From Collinsella sp. (GTDB taxonomy: Bacteria > Actinomycetota > Coriobacteriia > Coriobacteriales > Coriobacteriaceae): 64,000 nucleotides of DNA. Under the pieces are notes generated by a model. That model was given only the letters and a program-made list of their open reading frames with translations. It ran no database searches and had not been told where the DNA came from. The stretch spans positions 57,711 to 121,710 of the forward strand of contig DXLU01000029.1 in assembly GCA_019414565.1 (NCBI GenBank), given 5' to 3'. Made by a program: the position numbers and the translations under genes. Positions 8,260 through 15,938 of the stretch are shown here, in pieces (the first letter of the stretch is position 1; each line of letters opens with the position of its first letter).

Positions 8260-8378
8260 AAGTGAGTAGACTTTTCGAAACTTGCCGAGCAGACCATCCG
8301 TATTGCTTTATAAAGTCGCAGGTAAATGACTTGTTTCAAAACGGCCTGGTCGCCAAAGTGCCAAAAGCCTACTCACTT
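8260..8378. repeat. 119-bp TIR repeat, copy 1
   Basis: The ends are AAGTGAGTAGACTTTT and its complement AAAAGCCTACTCACTT (one mismatch in 16). A second copy of exactly the same length lies at 9679-9797 in direct orientation, with roughly four in five positions identical by hand count. Terminal inverted repeats and the short length resemble a MITE. No target-site duplication is obvious; the bases CT and AG outside copy 1 extend the inverted repeat. The interval from the rubrerythrin terminator to 8436 holds nothing else recognised. Confidence 0.8.
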
Positions 8379-8436
8379 AGAACCGCAGCCGTCCACGATC
8401 GAGCTGTTTTGTGTCTAACGGGCATCTTTCCGTCAA

Positions 8437-9495
8437 TTACTCCCAATTATGTCCAGTCAACGAATAGTTCAGACCGGAGTAATGTCTCAGCCCTTTGCTC
8501 ATCTGAGCTTTATCACGATATTCAGCATCGAGCATCCTGCATACGGCCTTAACGATCGCGTGGAATCTACCCTCATCGGATATCTGTCTGTGTGTCAGGA
8601 GAAGTACATCGTAGCCCATGGCCTGAAGGGCCGTCATGCGGTCAGCGTCACGCAAGCCATCCCCTGCGCGTCCGTGCGAGGCCTTTCCCTGACATTCAAT
8701 GGCCACCTGTCGCCTGCCGTCCGGCGAAGAAAGAAGTAGGTCGATATATACACGGGACTTTCCCACAATCGCTCGAGCACTTGTGCTTAGCATCACTTCA
8801 ACATTAAGCTCTATGCCGCAAAAACCTTCGCCTCCCAGGGATCGCGGCAGTGCAAGTAGCAAATACGCCTCGACCTCAAAAGGCGACGCGGCGCCCAATG
8901 GAACGAGTTGCGATACCGCTATAAATCTATTGCCGTAACGCATCCCGCAAACATCTGAACAAAAACGGTCAAGGTCTCCGCCCAAAACCAAAGCGTCTCG
9001 ACGCCATAAATTTGAGGCGGTGCCGTCCTCGGACGGGCAGCGCACCCAACCGAACGTTGTCGAAATCGCGCCCGAATCAATTGCACGCGAAAGCTCCGCC
9101 TCAAGTGCCGCCGGCAGGGCACACACCGCAAACAAGCCACACATCTCCGCCAATACCAAAAGAAGCTGAAGATCCGTCAGATGCCGCAACATGATGAATG
9201 CCGTCAGTAGAGGAGACGTAATCAAAACCCCATGCTCCGTTTCCAGCACGGATTCCCTGGGAAGCTCACCAAGAAACAGCCGCTGCCTAATGCTGGCAGG
9301 ACAAGTCCGTTTGTTTCTCGACCGAACCAATGTATACAACGGAAAACCGAGCGCGACCGCAGCCGTCGGGTTGCGGGCGAGATCATATCGCTGCCGGTCT
9401 TCTTCCGGTCGTGGAAGCGGCGGACACAAAGCGCGGACTTGAGGAGGCAAACGCCAGTACCTAAAAGCTGATATGTCACAAAGTAAATCCTTCAT
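8437..9495 (-). CDS. Hypothetical protein with AbiEi-like and DUF559/Vsr-like nuclease features
   Basis: 352-aa protein of unknown role. The middle (VLITSPLLTAFIMLRHLT) resembles the region after the winged helix in AbiEi-type proteins. The C-terminal part carries D252 in VYIDLLL, then IECQGK (E267, Q269) and a later DADRMTALQAMGYDVLLLT, a layout like the PD-(D/E)xK core of DUF559/Vsr nucleases. These assignments are inference from motif shape. The start at 9495 has no clear ribosome site, so translation may be weak. The gene stands alone between two 119-bp TIR repeats and looks somewhat less GC-rich than its neighbours, which suggests acquisition. A role as toxin, antitoxin or defence nuclease is possible but unproven. 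Confidence 0.6.
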   Translation of the reverse strand: MKDLLCDISAFRYWRLPPQVRALCPPLPRPEEDRQRYDLARNPTAAVALGFPLYTLVRSRNKRTCPASIRQRLFLGELPRESVLETEHGVLITSPLLTAFIMLRHLTDLQLLLVLAEMCGLFAVCALPAALEAELSRAIDSGAISTTFGWVRCPSEDGTASNLWRRDALVLGGDLDRFCSDVCGMRYGNRFIAVSQLVPLGAASPFEVEAYLLLALPRSLGGEGFCGIELNVEVMLSTSARAIVGKSRVYIDLLLSSPDGRRQVAIECQGKASHGRAGDGLRDADRMTALQAMGYDVLLLTHRQISDEGRFHAIVKAVCRMLDAEYRDKAQMSKGLRHYSGLNYSLTGHNWE

Positions 9496-9578
9496 AGGCA
9501 CAGGAAAACACGAATTTCAACCCAGTCAGTCACGCATTGGCGCGAACGCACCAAAAATGGCGCCGAACGGACTGCCAA

Positions 9579-9644
9579 GTTTTCAACAGCCCTCCCCAAC
9601 TGGCCAAAAGCTTGCCGAGAGCTGGACGAAGCCCTGTTGAAAAC
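9579..9644. repeat. 11-bp inverted repeat with T-tract
   Basis: GTTTTCAACAG (9579-9589) and CTGTTGAAAAC (9634-9644) are perfect complements around a 44-base loop. On the plus strand CCCCA and seven T follow. It could be a terminator or a remnant of a small element between the nuclease-like gene and repeat copy 2. Confidence 0.5.
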
Positions 9645-9678
9645 CCCATTTTTTTCTCATGCAGGAGCTTTGCGCGGC

Positions 9679-9797
9679 AAGTGAGTAGACTTTTTTGAAC
9701 ATCCCGAGCAGGCCGGTCATCCTGCTTTTCAAAACCGCAGGTAGATAGCTTGTTACAAAACTGCCTGGTCGCCAAAGTGCTAAAAGTCTACTCACTT
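9679..9797. repeat. 119-bp TIR repeat, copy 2
   Basis: Same length and orientation as copy 1, with perfect 16-bp terminal inverted repeats AAGTGAGTAGACTTTT. Its right end overlaps the 3' end of the MocR-type gene on the minus strand: the TAA stop (9796-9798) is the CTAAGTGAG end of the repeat. Insertion may therefore have replaced the original C terminus of that gene. Confidence 0.8.
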
Positions 9798-11229
9798 AGG
9801 TTGCAGAATGCCCCCCCATTAGCTGCAATTCCAAGGTAGTTAGTACTTTTGGACTCAGATCGTCATACTGAACAAGAATTTGAGTTGAGTTTTCAGGGAC
9901 AGATGCGCCATCGGCACACCAAAAACAGTCACCGATATCGATAAAAGGGATGCTCGAGCGCGTGAGGGCCCGTGCAAAAGAGCTTCCGCCCGCGTCACGC
10001 TCCACGGCCACGACGCAGTAAAGGCCGGCGTCCGCGTACTCGATCGAGACTTCCCCTGCCGGAAACGCTTTCCGTACAAGCGCCGCCAGGCCATCACGCG
10101 CCTCGCGAGCACGAACGCGCACGCGGTTCACATGTCGCTCGTAATCACCCGATTCCAGCAAACGCGCCAAGGCAACCTGATCAACAGAACTTACCGACGA
10201 GGCGTAGAAACCAAGGTTGCGTTTAAACCTCTCCATTAGCTCATCGGGCAGCACCATGTACGCCAAACGCAACGCCGATGAAAGGCTCTTCGAAAACGTG
10301 TTGGTGTAGATAACCGACTGGGCGGCATCGATCGACGCGAGCGCGGGAATCGGCTTGCCGGCAAGGCGAAACTCACAATCAAAGTCATCTTCGATGAGAT
10401 ACCGACCTGGTCGCTCGGCGGCCCAGCTCAGCAGCGCATAGCGACGCGCAATGCTCGTCACAAGACCGGTCGGATACTGATGAGACGGCATCAGGTGAAG
10501 GACATCGGTCCCGGTTTTCTGCAGCGCGCTCAAGTCCACGCCCTCAGCATCCAACGGGACATGCCGCACTTCGCAACCCATGACCTGATAGATGCGCGTC
10601 AAGCGCAAATAGCCTGGATCCTCGACGGCATACACCTTGTCCGCGCCAAGCAACTGAACCAACATGGTATCGAGCAGCTGGGCGCCCGCACCGATAACGA
10701 TGTTGTCGGGGTCGACATTCATGCCCCTTGTCCCGCGCAGATGGTGAGCAATTGCGCGTCGTAGCCGAGCGGTGCCCTGTGCCGGCGCGGTCGAAAAGAT
10801 TTCGCGTTCGTCTTCGGATGCCAGCGTCGCCCGTAGCGCGCTTTGCCAAAGCCGCGCCGCCTCCAAAGCGGAAGGAGAGAGCGCATCGAATCGCTCGACC
10901 TGTCCGTTGACATCATACGCGCTGGGGCCCACAGAGACGGCATCTCGGTCGATGCCCTCCGCAGCCGAAGCCAAAACCGGTGCATCCGGAAGTTCGCAAG
11001 CGTAGTAGCCACGACGCGGCATTGAGCAAATATAGCCCTCGGCAAGCAACTGGCTATATGCATTCTCGATAGTAATGACACTGATTCCCAGATGACTGGC
11101 AAAGGCGCGCTTAGACGGAAGATGCTCCCCCGCCGCAATGCGTCCAGCAACGATATCATCTCGAATTTGCTGATAAATATACTCATAAAGCGATGCCTCG
11201 CCGCGTTTTTCCAAATTGTAGTCAAGCAT
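9796..11229 (-). CDS. pdxR: MocR-family regulator (GntR HTH + aminotransferase fold), probable PdxR
   Basis: 477-aa MocR protein. A GntR-type winged helix spans residues 10-80 (PSKRAFASHLGISVITIENAYSQLLAEGYI) and a fold-type I aminotransferase domain covers the rest. The expected PLP lysine is in YTNTFSKSLSSALRLAY. It is divergent from pdxS-pdxT, the classic setting of PdxR, which senses PLP and controls B6 synthesis. The start at 11229 was chosen for AGGTGA eight bases upstream; an ATG at 11262 lacks a site. The stop codon lies inside the end of a 119-bp repeat, so the last residues may be altered. The pdxR symbol rests on context. Confidence 0.8.
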   Translation of the reverse strand: MLDYNLEKRGEASLYEYIYQQIRDDIVAGRIAAGEHLPSKRAFASHLGISVITIENAYSQLLAEGYICSMPRRGYYACELPDAPVLASAAEGIDRDAVSVGPSAYDVNGQVERFDALSPSALEAARLWQSALRATLASEDEREIFSTAPAQGTARLRRAIAHHLRGTRGMNVDPDNIVIGAGAQLLDTMLVQLLGADKVYAVEDPGYLRLTRIYQVMGCEVRHVPLDAEGVDLSALQKTGTDVLHLMPSHQYPTGLVTSIARRYALLSWAAERPGRYLIEDDFDCEFRLAGKPIPALASIDAAQSVIYTNTFSKSLSSALRLAYMVLPDELMERFKRNLGFYASSVSSVDQVALARLLESGDYERHVNRVRVRAREARDGLAALVRKAFPAGEVSIEYADAGLYCVVAVERDAGGSSFARALTRSSIPFIDIGDCFWCADGASVPENSTQILVQYDDLSPKVLTTLELQLMGGHSAT

Positions 11230-11240
11230 GAGTTTGTCAC

Positions 11241-11282
11241 CTGACCTTATTAAGTCATTCATTCTGGTATTAGTCTGACCTT
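11241..11282. promoter_or_regulatory. Candidate PdxR operator: direct repeat CTGACCTT
   Basis: CTGACCTT occurs at 11241-11248 and again at 11275-11282, each followed by an AT-rich triplet, 34 bp apart (about three turns). They lie between the divergent MocR-type gene and pdxS. MocR regulators often bind direct repeats, so this is a reasonable operator, but it is not demonstrated. Confidence 0.5.
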
Positions 11283-11374
11283 GTAATTATCTCGAAAACT
11301 GAGTATTTCGCCATACCCAGCTTCCCGATAGGATGTTCCGTCAAGCAATGCACATGCCAACCAAGGGAGCAACC

Positions 11375-12265
11375 ATGGCAGAACAGACCAACAAGGCCGA
11401 TCGCGTCAAACTCAATCGCGAGCTCGCGCAGATGCTCAAGGGCGGCGTCATCATGGACGTCACCACGCCCGAGCAAGCACGCGTCGCCGAAGAGGCAGGC
11501 GCCTGCGCCGTCATGGCACTCGAGCGCATCCCGGCCGATATCCGTGCCGCAGGTGGTGTGTCGCGCATGAGCGACCCCAAGATGATCAAGGGCATCCAGG
11601 AGGCCGTCTCCATCCCCGTTATGGCCAAGTGTCGCATCGGTCACATTGTCGAGGCGCAGGTCCTGCAGGCCATCGAGATCGATTACATCGATGAGTCCGA
11701 GGTCCTCTCCCCTGCCGATGACGTCTATCACATCGACAAGACCCAGTTTGACGTGCCGTTTGTCTGCGGCGCCCGCGATCTGGGCGAGGCGTTGCGCCGT
11801 GTTGCTGAGGGCGCCACGATGATTCGTACCAAGGGCGAGCCGGGCACGGGCGACGTCGTTCAGGCCGTGCGTCACATGCGCAAGATCCAAAAGCAGATCC
11901 GCGACGTTGTTGCTCTGCGCGACGACGAGCTCTTTGAGGCAGCCAAGCAGCTGCAGGTTCCGGTCGAGCTGGTGCGCGAGGTCCATGCCACGGGCAAGCT
12001 CCCCGTCGTAAACTTTGCCGCCGGCGGAGTCGCGACCCCCGCCGACGCCGCGCTGATGATGCAGCTGGGCGCCGAGGGCGTCTTTGTTGGCTCGGGCATC
12101 TTTAAGAGCGGCGACCCCGCCAAGCGCGCCGCCGCCATCGTCAAGGCCGTGGCAAACTTCACCGACGCCAAGCTCATCGCCGAGCTTTCGGAGGACCTGG
12201 GCGAGGCCATGGTGGGCATCAACGCCGACGAAATCGAGATCATCATGGAGGAGCGCGGGCGCTAG
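11375..12265 (+). CDS. pdxS: Pyridoxal 5'-phosphate synthase, synthase subunit PdxS
   Basis: 296-aa TIM-barrel enzyme that makes PLP from ribose 5-phosphate, glyceraldehyde 3-phosphate and ammonia. Hallmarks are VIMDVTTPEQ with the catalytic aspartate, VMAKCRIGH with the first Schiff-base lysine, and RTKGEPGTG with the second. The length is typical. The start at 11375 follows AAGGGAGC; an upstream in-frame GTG was rejected. pdxT begins 20 bp later, and the two proteins form the dodecameric synthase-glutaminase complex. The likely regulator is divergent. Confidence 0.97.
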   Translation: MAEQTNKADRVKLNRELAQMLKGGVIMDVTTPEQARVAEEAGACAVMALERIPADIRAAGGVSRMSDPKMIKGIQEAVSIPVMAKCRIGHIVEAQVLQAIEIDYIDESEVLSPADDVYHIDKTQFDVPFVCGARDLGEALRRVAEGATMIRTKGEPGTGDVVQAVRHMRKIQKQIRDVVALRDDELFEAAKQLQVPVELVREVHATGKLPVVNFAAGGVATPADAALMMQLGAEGVFVGSGIFKSGDPAKRAAAIVKAVANFTDAKLIAELSEDLGEAMVGINADEIEIIMEERGR

Positions 12266-12285
12266 TCCAGCAGAAAGGATCGCAC

Positions 12286-12873
12286 ATGAGCGATTATGCA
12301 GACCAAACGGTCGCCGTGCTGGCGGTCCAGGGCGCTTTTGCCGAGCACGAGGCAAGACTGTCCGAGCTGGGCGCACGTTGTATCGAGATGAGGCAGGCGG
12401 CCGATTTGCAGCAGAACTTTGACCGCCTGGTTCTCCCCGGCGGCGAGTCCACCGTTCAGGGCAAGTTACTTGCCGAGCTTGGTATGCTCGATGAGCTTCG
12501 TACCCGTATCGCTGAAGGCATGCCCGTCCTGGGCACCTGCGCCGGCCTGATTCTGCTGGCTCACGACCTTGCCGCTCATGACGATAAGGGCACGCCGCGT
12601 TTGGCAACCATGGATGTGCTCGTTGAGCGCAATGCCTATGGCAGACAGCTCGGCAGTTTTCGCACCAAGGGACAGGTAGACGGCATCGACGGTGAAGTGC
12701 CGCTGACATTTATCCGCGCGCCCCGCATCGTCGAGGTCCACGGCGACGCCAAGGCCTTGGCAGAGGTCGATGGCCGCATCGTCGCCGCCCGCCAGGGCAA
12801 CCAGCTCGGCGTAACCTTCCACCCCGAACTCGATGAAGACACCCGCCTCCACGAACTGTTCCTACAAATGTAG
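12286..12873 (+). CDS. pdxT: Pyridoxal 5'-phosphate synthase, glutaminase subunit PdxT
   Basis: 195-aa class I-type glutamine amidotransferase supplying ammonia to PdxS. The nucleophile is Cys85 in VLGTCAGL, PGGEST shapes the oxyanion site, and FHPEL carries the catalytic His/Glu pair. The start at 12286 follows AAAGGA. It is the second gene of the pdxST operon. Downstream lies a cluster of palindromes, the first beginning 14 bp after the stop codon. Confidence 0.97.
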   Translation: MSDYADQTVAVLAVQGAFAEHEARLSELGARCIEMRQAADLQQNFDRLVLPGGESTVQGKLLAELGMLDELRTRIAEGMPVLGTCAGLILLAHDLAAHDDKGTPRLATMDVLVERNAYGRQLGSFRTKGQVDGIDGEVPLTFIRAPRIVEVHGDAKALAEVDGRIVAARQGNQLGVTFHPELDEDTRLHELFLQM

Positions 12874-12886
12874 GTAGAACAAAAAC

Positions 12887-12950
12887 GAGAGTGGATAATC
12901 TCCCACTTTGAGCTTGAATGCAGACTCAAACCGGGAGATTATCCACTCTC
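12887..12950. repeat. 18-bp-arm palindrome after pdxT
   Basis: GAGAGTGGATAATCTCCC (12887-12904) and GGGAGATTATCCACTCTC (12933-12950) are perfect complements; TTTGAG/CTCAAA extend the pairing inside. It could end pdxST transcription, although no T-run follows. First of five consecutive palindromes in the gene-free stretch 12874-13254. Confidence 0.7.
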
Positions 12951-12957
12951 ATGCTAT

Positions 12958-13015
12958 GTAGTCGTTGGGGACGTTCTTAAACGACTAGTCAAACAAGAAC
13001 GTCCCCAATGACTAC
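12958..13015. repeat. 58-bp GGGGACGTTCTT palindrome, copy 1
   Basis: GTAGTCGTTGGGGACGTTCTT and AAGAACGTCCCCAATGACTAC form about 20 pairs with one mismatch; the loop contains ACTAGTC. A second 58-bp copy lies at 51325-51382. Confidence 0.7.
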
Positions 13016-13045
13016 CTGACAAGGAGTGTCCCAAACTACCGGCAG

Positions 13046-13067
13046 AAAAGGAACGTCCCCAACTGCC
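13046..13067. repeat. 22-bp repeat shared with the window end
   Basis: The 22 bases from 13046 to 13067 (AAAAGGAACGTCCCC plus AACTGCC) are identical to the reverse complement of 63938-63959. GGCAG just upstream pairs with CTGCC at its end. Confidence 0.65.
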
Positions 13068-13112
13068 ACCCCCGGAGCAAGACAACGCCGCAGGTTGAGC
13101 ATAAGTCAGCGA

Positions 13113-13211
13113 AAACGCCCCTAAGCGAGCAAAGTGACGTGAAATGAAAGGGCGCTGACCTTATGGTCGCGCCCTTGAAATTGAACGTCAGATTGCCGCT
13201 TAGGGGCGTTT
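13113..13211. repeat. 99-bp nested imperfect palindrome
   Basis: AAACGCCCCTAAGCG (13113-13127) pairs with CGCTTAGGGGCGTTT (13197-13211). Inside, GACGT/ACGTC and AAGGGCGC/GCGCCCTT pair in turn, leaving a GACC-TTAT-GGTC tip. The result is one long cruciform or RNA hairpin. No coding potential. Confidence 0.7.
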
Positions 13212-13224
13212 GCAGCGTCAACTG

Positions 13225-13251
13225 GTTACGCGGTTCGTAGAACCGCGTAAC
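13225..13251 (-). terminator. 27-bp perfect hairpin after the RGG gene
   Basis: GTTACGCGGTTC-GTA-GAACCGCGTAAC begins 4 bp past the stop at 13255 on the minus strand. It has no U-run but is well placed to end or stabilise the RGG mRNA. Confidence 0.5.
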
Positions 13252-13254
13252 TAA

Positions 13255-14166
13255 TTAGAAGCGGTTGCCGCGGAAGCCGCCACCGTTGCGGCCGCCGCGA
13301 TCGCCACCGCGACCGCCGCGGTCGTTACCACGGTTGCCGCCAAAGCCGCCACGGTTGCCACCGCGGTCACCATAACCACCACGGTTGCCGCCGAAGCCGC
13401 CGCGACCGCCACGGTCGCCGCCACGGTCACCAAAGCCGCCACGGCCACCGCGATCGCCACCGCGACCGCCGCGGTCACCGCCGCGGCCACCGCGATCGCC
13501 AAAGCCGCCGCGACCGCCACGGTCGCCGCCACGGCCACCGCGATCGTCACGGCCGCCGCGAGGACCGCGGTCCTCGTCCAGGCCCATGGCGACGAGCGGA
13601 GCGATAACCTTATCGAGAGCGGCCATCAGCTCGGTGGCCTCCTCGTAAGAAAGCTCGGGCAGGAGCTTCTCCTTCTTGTTGGCAAGCTCGACCAGGCCCT
13701 CAGCGGCATCCTCGGCAGCGAAGACGACGATCTTGCGCATATCGCCCTCGGCGTCGTCGATGCGGCCGACCAGATCGGCAGCCTCGGCCTCGGCCATCAG
13801 GCCATCGAGTTCACGAAGGCGCATGCCCAGCAGGTCGGACATCTCCTTCTGCTCCATCTTGGGCTTGAGGTCAAGCAGCTTGATGGCGCGCTCGATGTTC
13901 GCCATACGCTCGGCCTTGGCCTCCTCCTCCTTGGAAATAGCAAAGCGACGGCTACGCAGCAGGCGGGCGGCCTTCTGCATCTTGTCCATCAGCTCTTCGT
14001 CATCGTAATCAACGGCGGCCTCGACAACCTCGGCCTCCTCCTCGGCGGAAACCTCGTCAGCAGCCTCAACCTCAGCAGCTTCGGTCTCCACGGTCTCGAC
14101 TGCCTCGACCTCGGCAGCCATGGTCTCGTTCTCGGTCTCGTTCATGATCTCTTCGTTCTCAGACAT
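13255..14166 (-). CDS. Acidic / winged-helix-like / RGG-repeat protein
   Basis: 303-aa cytosolic protein in three parts. Residues 1-55 are strongly acidic (Glu, Ala, Val). The middle, about 60-190, contains ERMANIERAIKLLDLKPKM and EMSDLLGMRLRELDGLM, resembling a MarR-type winged helix. Residues 200-303 are almost only Arg, Gly and Asp with F/N (repeated DRGGRGG, GGFG), an RGG box like those that bind RNA and drive condensation. The start follows AAGGAGTCTC. The coding DNA of the tail is itself highly repetitive (CCGCCACGG type units), so its length may vary among strains. Function unknown; an RNA-binding or transcription-linked role is inference. Confidence 0.8.
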   Translation of the reverse strand: MSENEEIMNETENETMAAEVEAVETVETEAAEVEAADEVSAEEEAEVVEAAVDYDDEELMDKMQKAARLLRSRRFAISKEEEAKAERMANIERAIKLLDLKPKMEQKEMSDLLGMRLRELDGLMAEAEAADLVGRIDDAEGDMRKIVVFAAEDAAEGLVELANKKEKLLPELSYEEATELMAALDKVIAPLVAMGLDEDRGPRGGRDDRGGRGGDRGGRGGFGDRGGRGGDRGGRGGDRGGRGGFGDRGGDRGGRGGFGGNRGGYGDRGGNRGGFGGNRGNDRGGRGGDRGGRNGGGFRGNRF

Positions 14167-14318
14167 GAGACTCCTTCTTGGCCCTCTCGGGCATCATCGC
14201 CCCATTCGCGGGGCCCGTCGCGCACTCTTTGCGCTTTATACATTCATGCCTCTCGGCAAAACGTCCATTAGTTTATGGTGTCGCCATCCAATCTAGCTGC
14301 AGAATCTATGTGCACACA

Positions 14319-15734
14319 TTAATGCGACATGTGCGACTCGCGGCGAGCGTACACCAGCGACACCGCGAACCCGACAACGGCAATCACGGCCGCCACGCGC
14401 ACGGCGGCTGCAAATCCTATCGCCTGGGCAACGTCCGACGCAACGCCTGCGGCGCCAGCAGCCACCGCAGAACTCGAAAGCAGGCCGATAAACAGCGACG
14501 GACCAAACGACGCGGCAATCATGTTCCACGTGTTAAGCAATGCCGTTCCGTGAGGATGCTCAGCGGCGGGAAGCGTCTCCAAACCGGCGGTCTGCGAGGG
14601 GCTCAGTACCAAACCGACGCCGGCATACACCACAACGGTCAGCAGCACGACAACGCCGATGTTCATGCTTGCCGCGGTCATCGAGATTGCCGTCTGCCCC
14701 ACAGCGATCAGGGCAAAGCCGACCGGCAGCAGCGGCCACGCACCACGGGCATCCATCACGCGTCCGCCCACAATCGAGGTCACGGCGTTGCAGGCGATCG
14801 CCGGCAAAATGAGCAAACCCGCGACAAGTGCGGTCATGCCGTATGCGCCCTCAAAATAGAGCGGCAACAAAACGCTCATCGAGAACGTCGTCATCATCGA
14901 CACCACCACAAGCAGGCATGCAGGCCAAAAACGAACGCTCGCCATGGGACGCACGTTAAGCACCGGATGCTTGAGCTTGAGCTGACGAACCGCAAACAGG
15001 CCGAGCACCACAACAGCGGCGAAAAGCGTCGCGATACCGGCCATCACATTGGTCGAGAACTCGCCTACGGAATACACGAACGCCGTAATGCCGGCAGTGA
15101 GCAAAACAACCGACAGAATATCAAGCGTGGTGTTCGAGCGCTCTCCGACATTCCGAACGAGCTTTGCTGCCGCCGCGGCGACCACGACACCGCCCACCAG
15201 CGGCACTACGAACACCGCCCTCCAGCCAAACAACGTGCACATAAGACCACTAATCACGGGCCCAAACGCCGGCCCTAGCGTAATGCAGGCACCGCCCAGG
15301 CTCAGATACAGACCGAGCTTCTCGCGCGGAGCACAAGATAGCACCACATTCATCATGAGCGGAAACAAGATGCCCGATCCCGCAGCCTGCAAAATACGAC
15401 TTGGCAGCAAAACGGTAAACGACGGGGCGACCAGGCACAGGACTTCTCCGGCGACCATGCATCCGCATGCGAAAAACAGCAGCTTGCGCATCGAGAAACG
15501 ACCGGACAGAAAGGCCATGATAGCCGTAAAGATCGACGTCACGATCATGTATCCCGAAACGAGCCACTGCGCCGTGGTAGCGCTCACCGAAAAGGCCGCC
15601 ATGATGTCGTGCAACGCCACGTTAATAATGTTCTCGTTAAACGCGGCGACAAAGGCTGCAATATACATTACGACGAGAAACGCCGCAGTGGCCGATGGCG
15701 CTACTTGAACTTGTTGCTGAGATTTGCTCCCCAT
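14319..15734 (-). CDS. MFS transporter, DHA2-like (14-TM drug/proton antiporter type)
   Basis: 471-aa integral membrane protein with many hydrophobic segments. The N terminus contains FLVVMYIAAFVAAFNENIINVALHDIM, a DHA2-type first helix, and a loop with SGRFSMRKLL. A GPAFGPVISG stretch matches antiporter motif C. Drug or metabolite export by proton exchange is expected; the substrate is unknown. The start at 15734 has AAGGAAA upstream; an earlier in-frame start was rejected. It is divergent from the deformylase-like gene. Confidence 0.85.
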   Translation of the reverse strand: MGSKSQQQVQVAPSATAAFLVVMYIAAFVAAFNENIINVALHDIMAAFSVSATTAQWLVSGYMIVTSIFTAIMAFLSGRFSMRKLLFFACGCMVAGEVLCLVAPSFTVLLPSRILQAAGSGILFPLMMNVVLSCAPREKLGLYLSLGGACITLGPAFGPVISGLMCTLFGWRAVFVVPLVGGVVVAAAAAKLVRNVGERSNTTLDILSVVLLTAGITAFVYSVGEFSTNVMAGIATLFAAVVVLGLFAVRQLKLKHPVLNVRPMASVRFWPACLLVVVSMMTTFSMSVLLPLYFEGAYGMTALVAGLLILPAIACNAVTSIVGGRVMDARGAWPLLPVGFALIAVGQTAISMTAASMNIGVVVLLTVVVYAGVGLVLSPSQTAGLETLPAAEHPHGTALLNTWNMIAASFGPSLFIGLLSSSAVAAGAAGVASDVAQAIGFAAAVRVAAVIAVVGFAVSLVYARRESHMSH

Positions 15735-15938
15735 GCATTTCCTTCCTCTTGGAACGACAGTCACATCGCCCCAGAGGAACAGTCCAGGGCGAGCATGAGC
15801 CCTAGACTTACGTCAGACGCCGCACGCAACGGATCTGACAACATGGTCCAACGTCGAAAGATTGTAACGCTGACGCGCAGCTTTCCTTCCGCGCTATTAT
15901 TAAAAGTCCACGAAAGCACGAGACATGAGGAGCCCGCC

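Noticed and set aside
11270..12709. Minus-strand open frame opposite pdxS and pdxT
   Set aside because: No motif or ribosome site; pdxS/pdxT are certain.
13251..13550. Alternative frames of Val/Ala or Pro/Arg repeats over the RGG tail
   Set aside because: They arise from the repetitive RGG coding DNA; only the frame with the acidic N terminus has a start site and a non-repetitive domain.
14178..15278. Plus-strand open frame opposite the MFS gene
   Set aside because: Arg/His-rich shadow without membrane segments; the minus-strand transporter is convincing.
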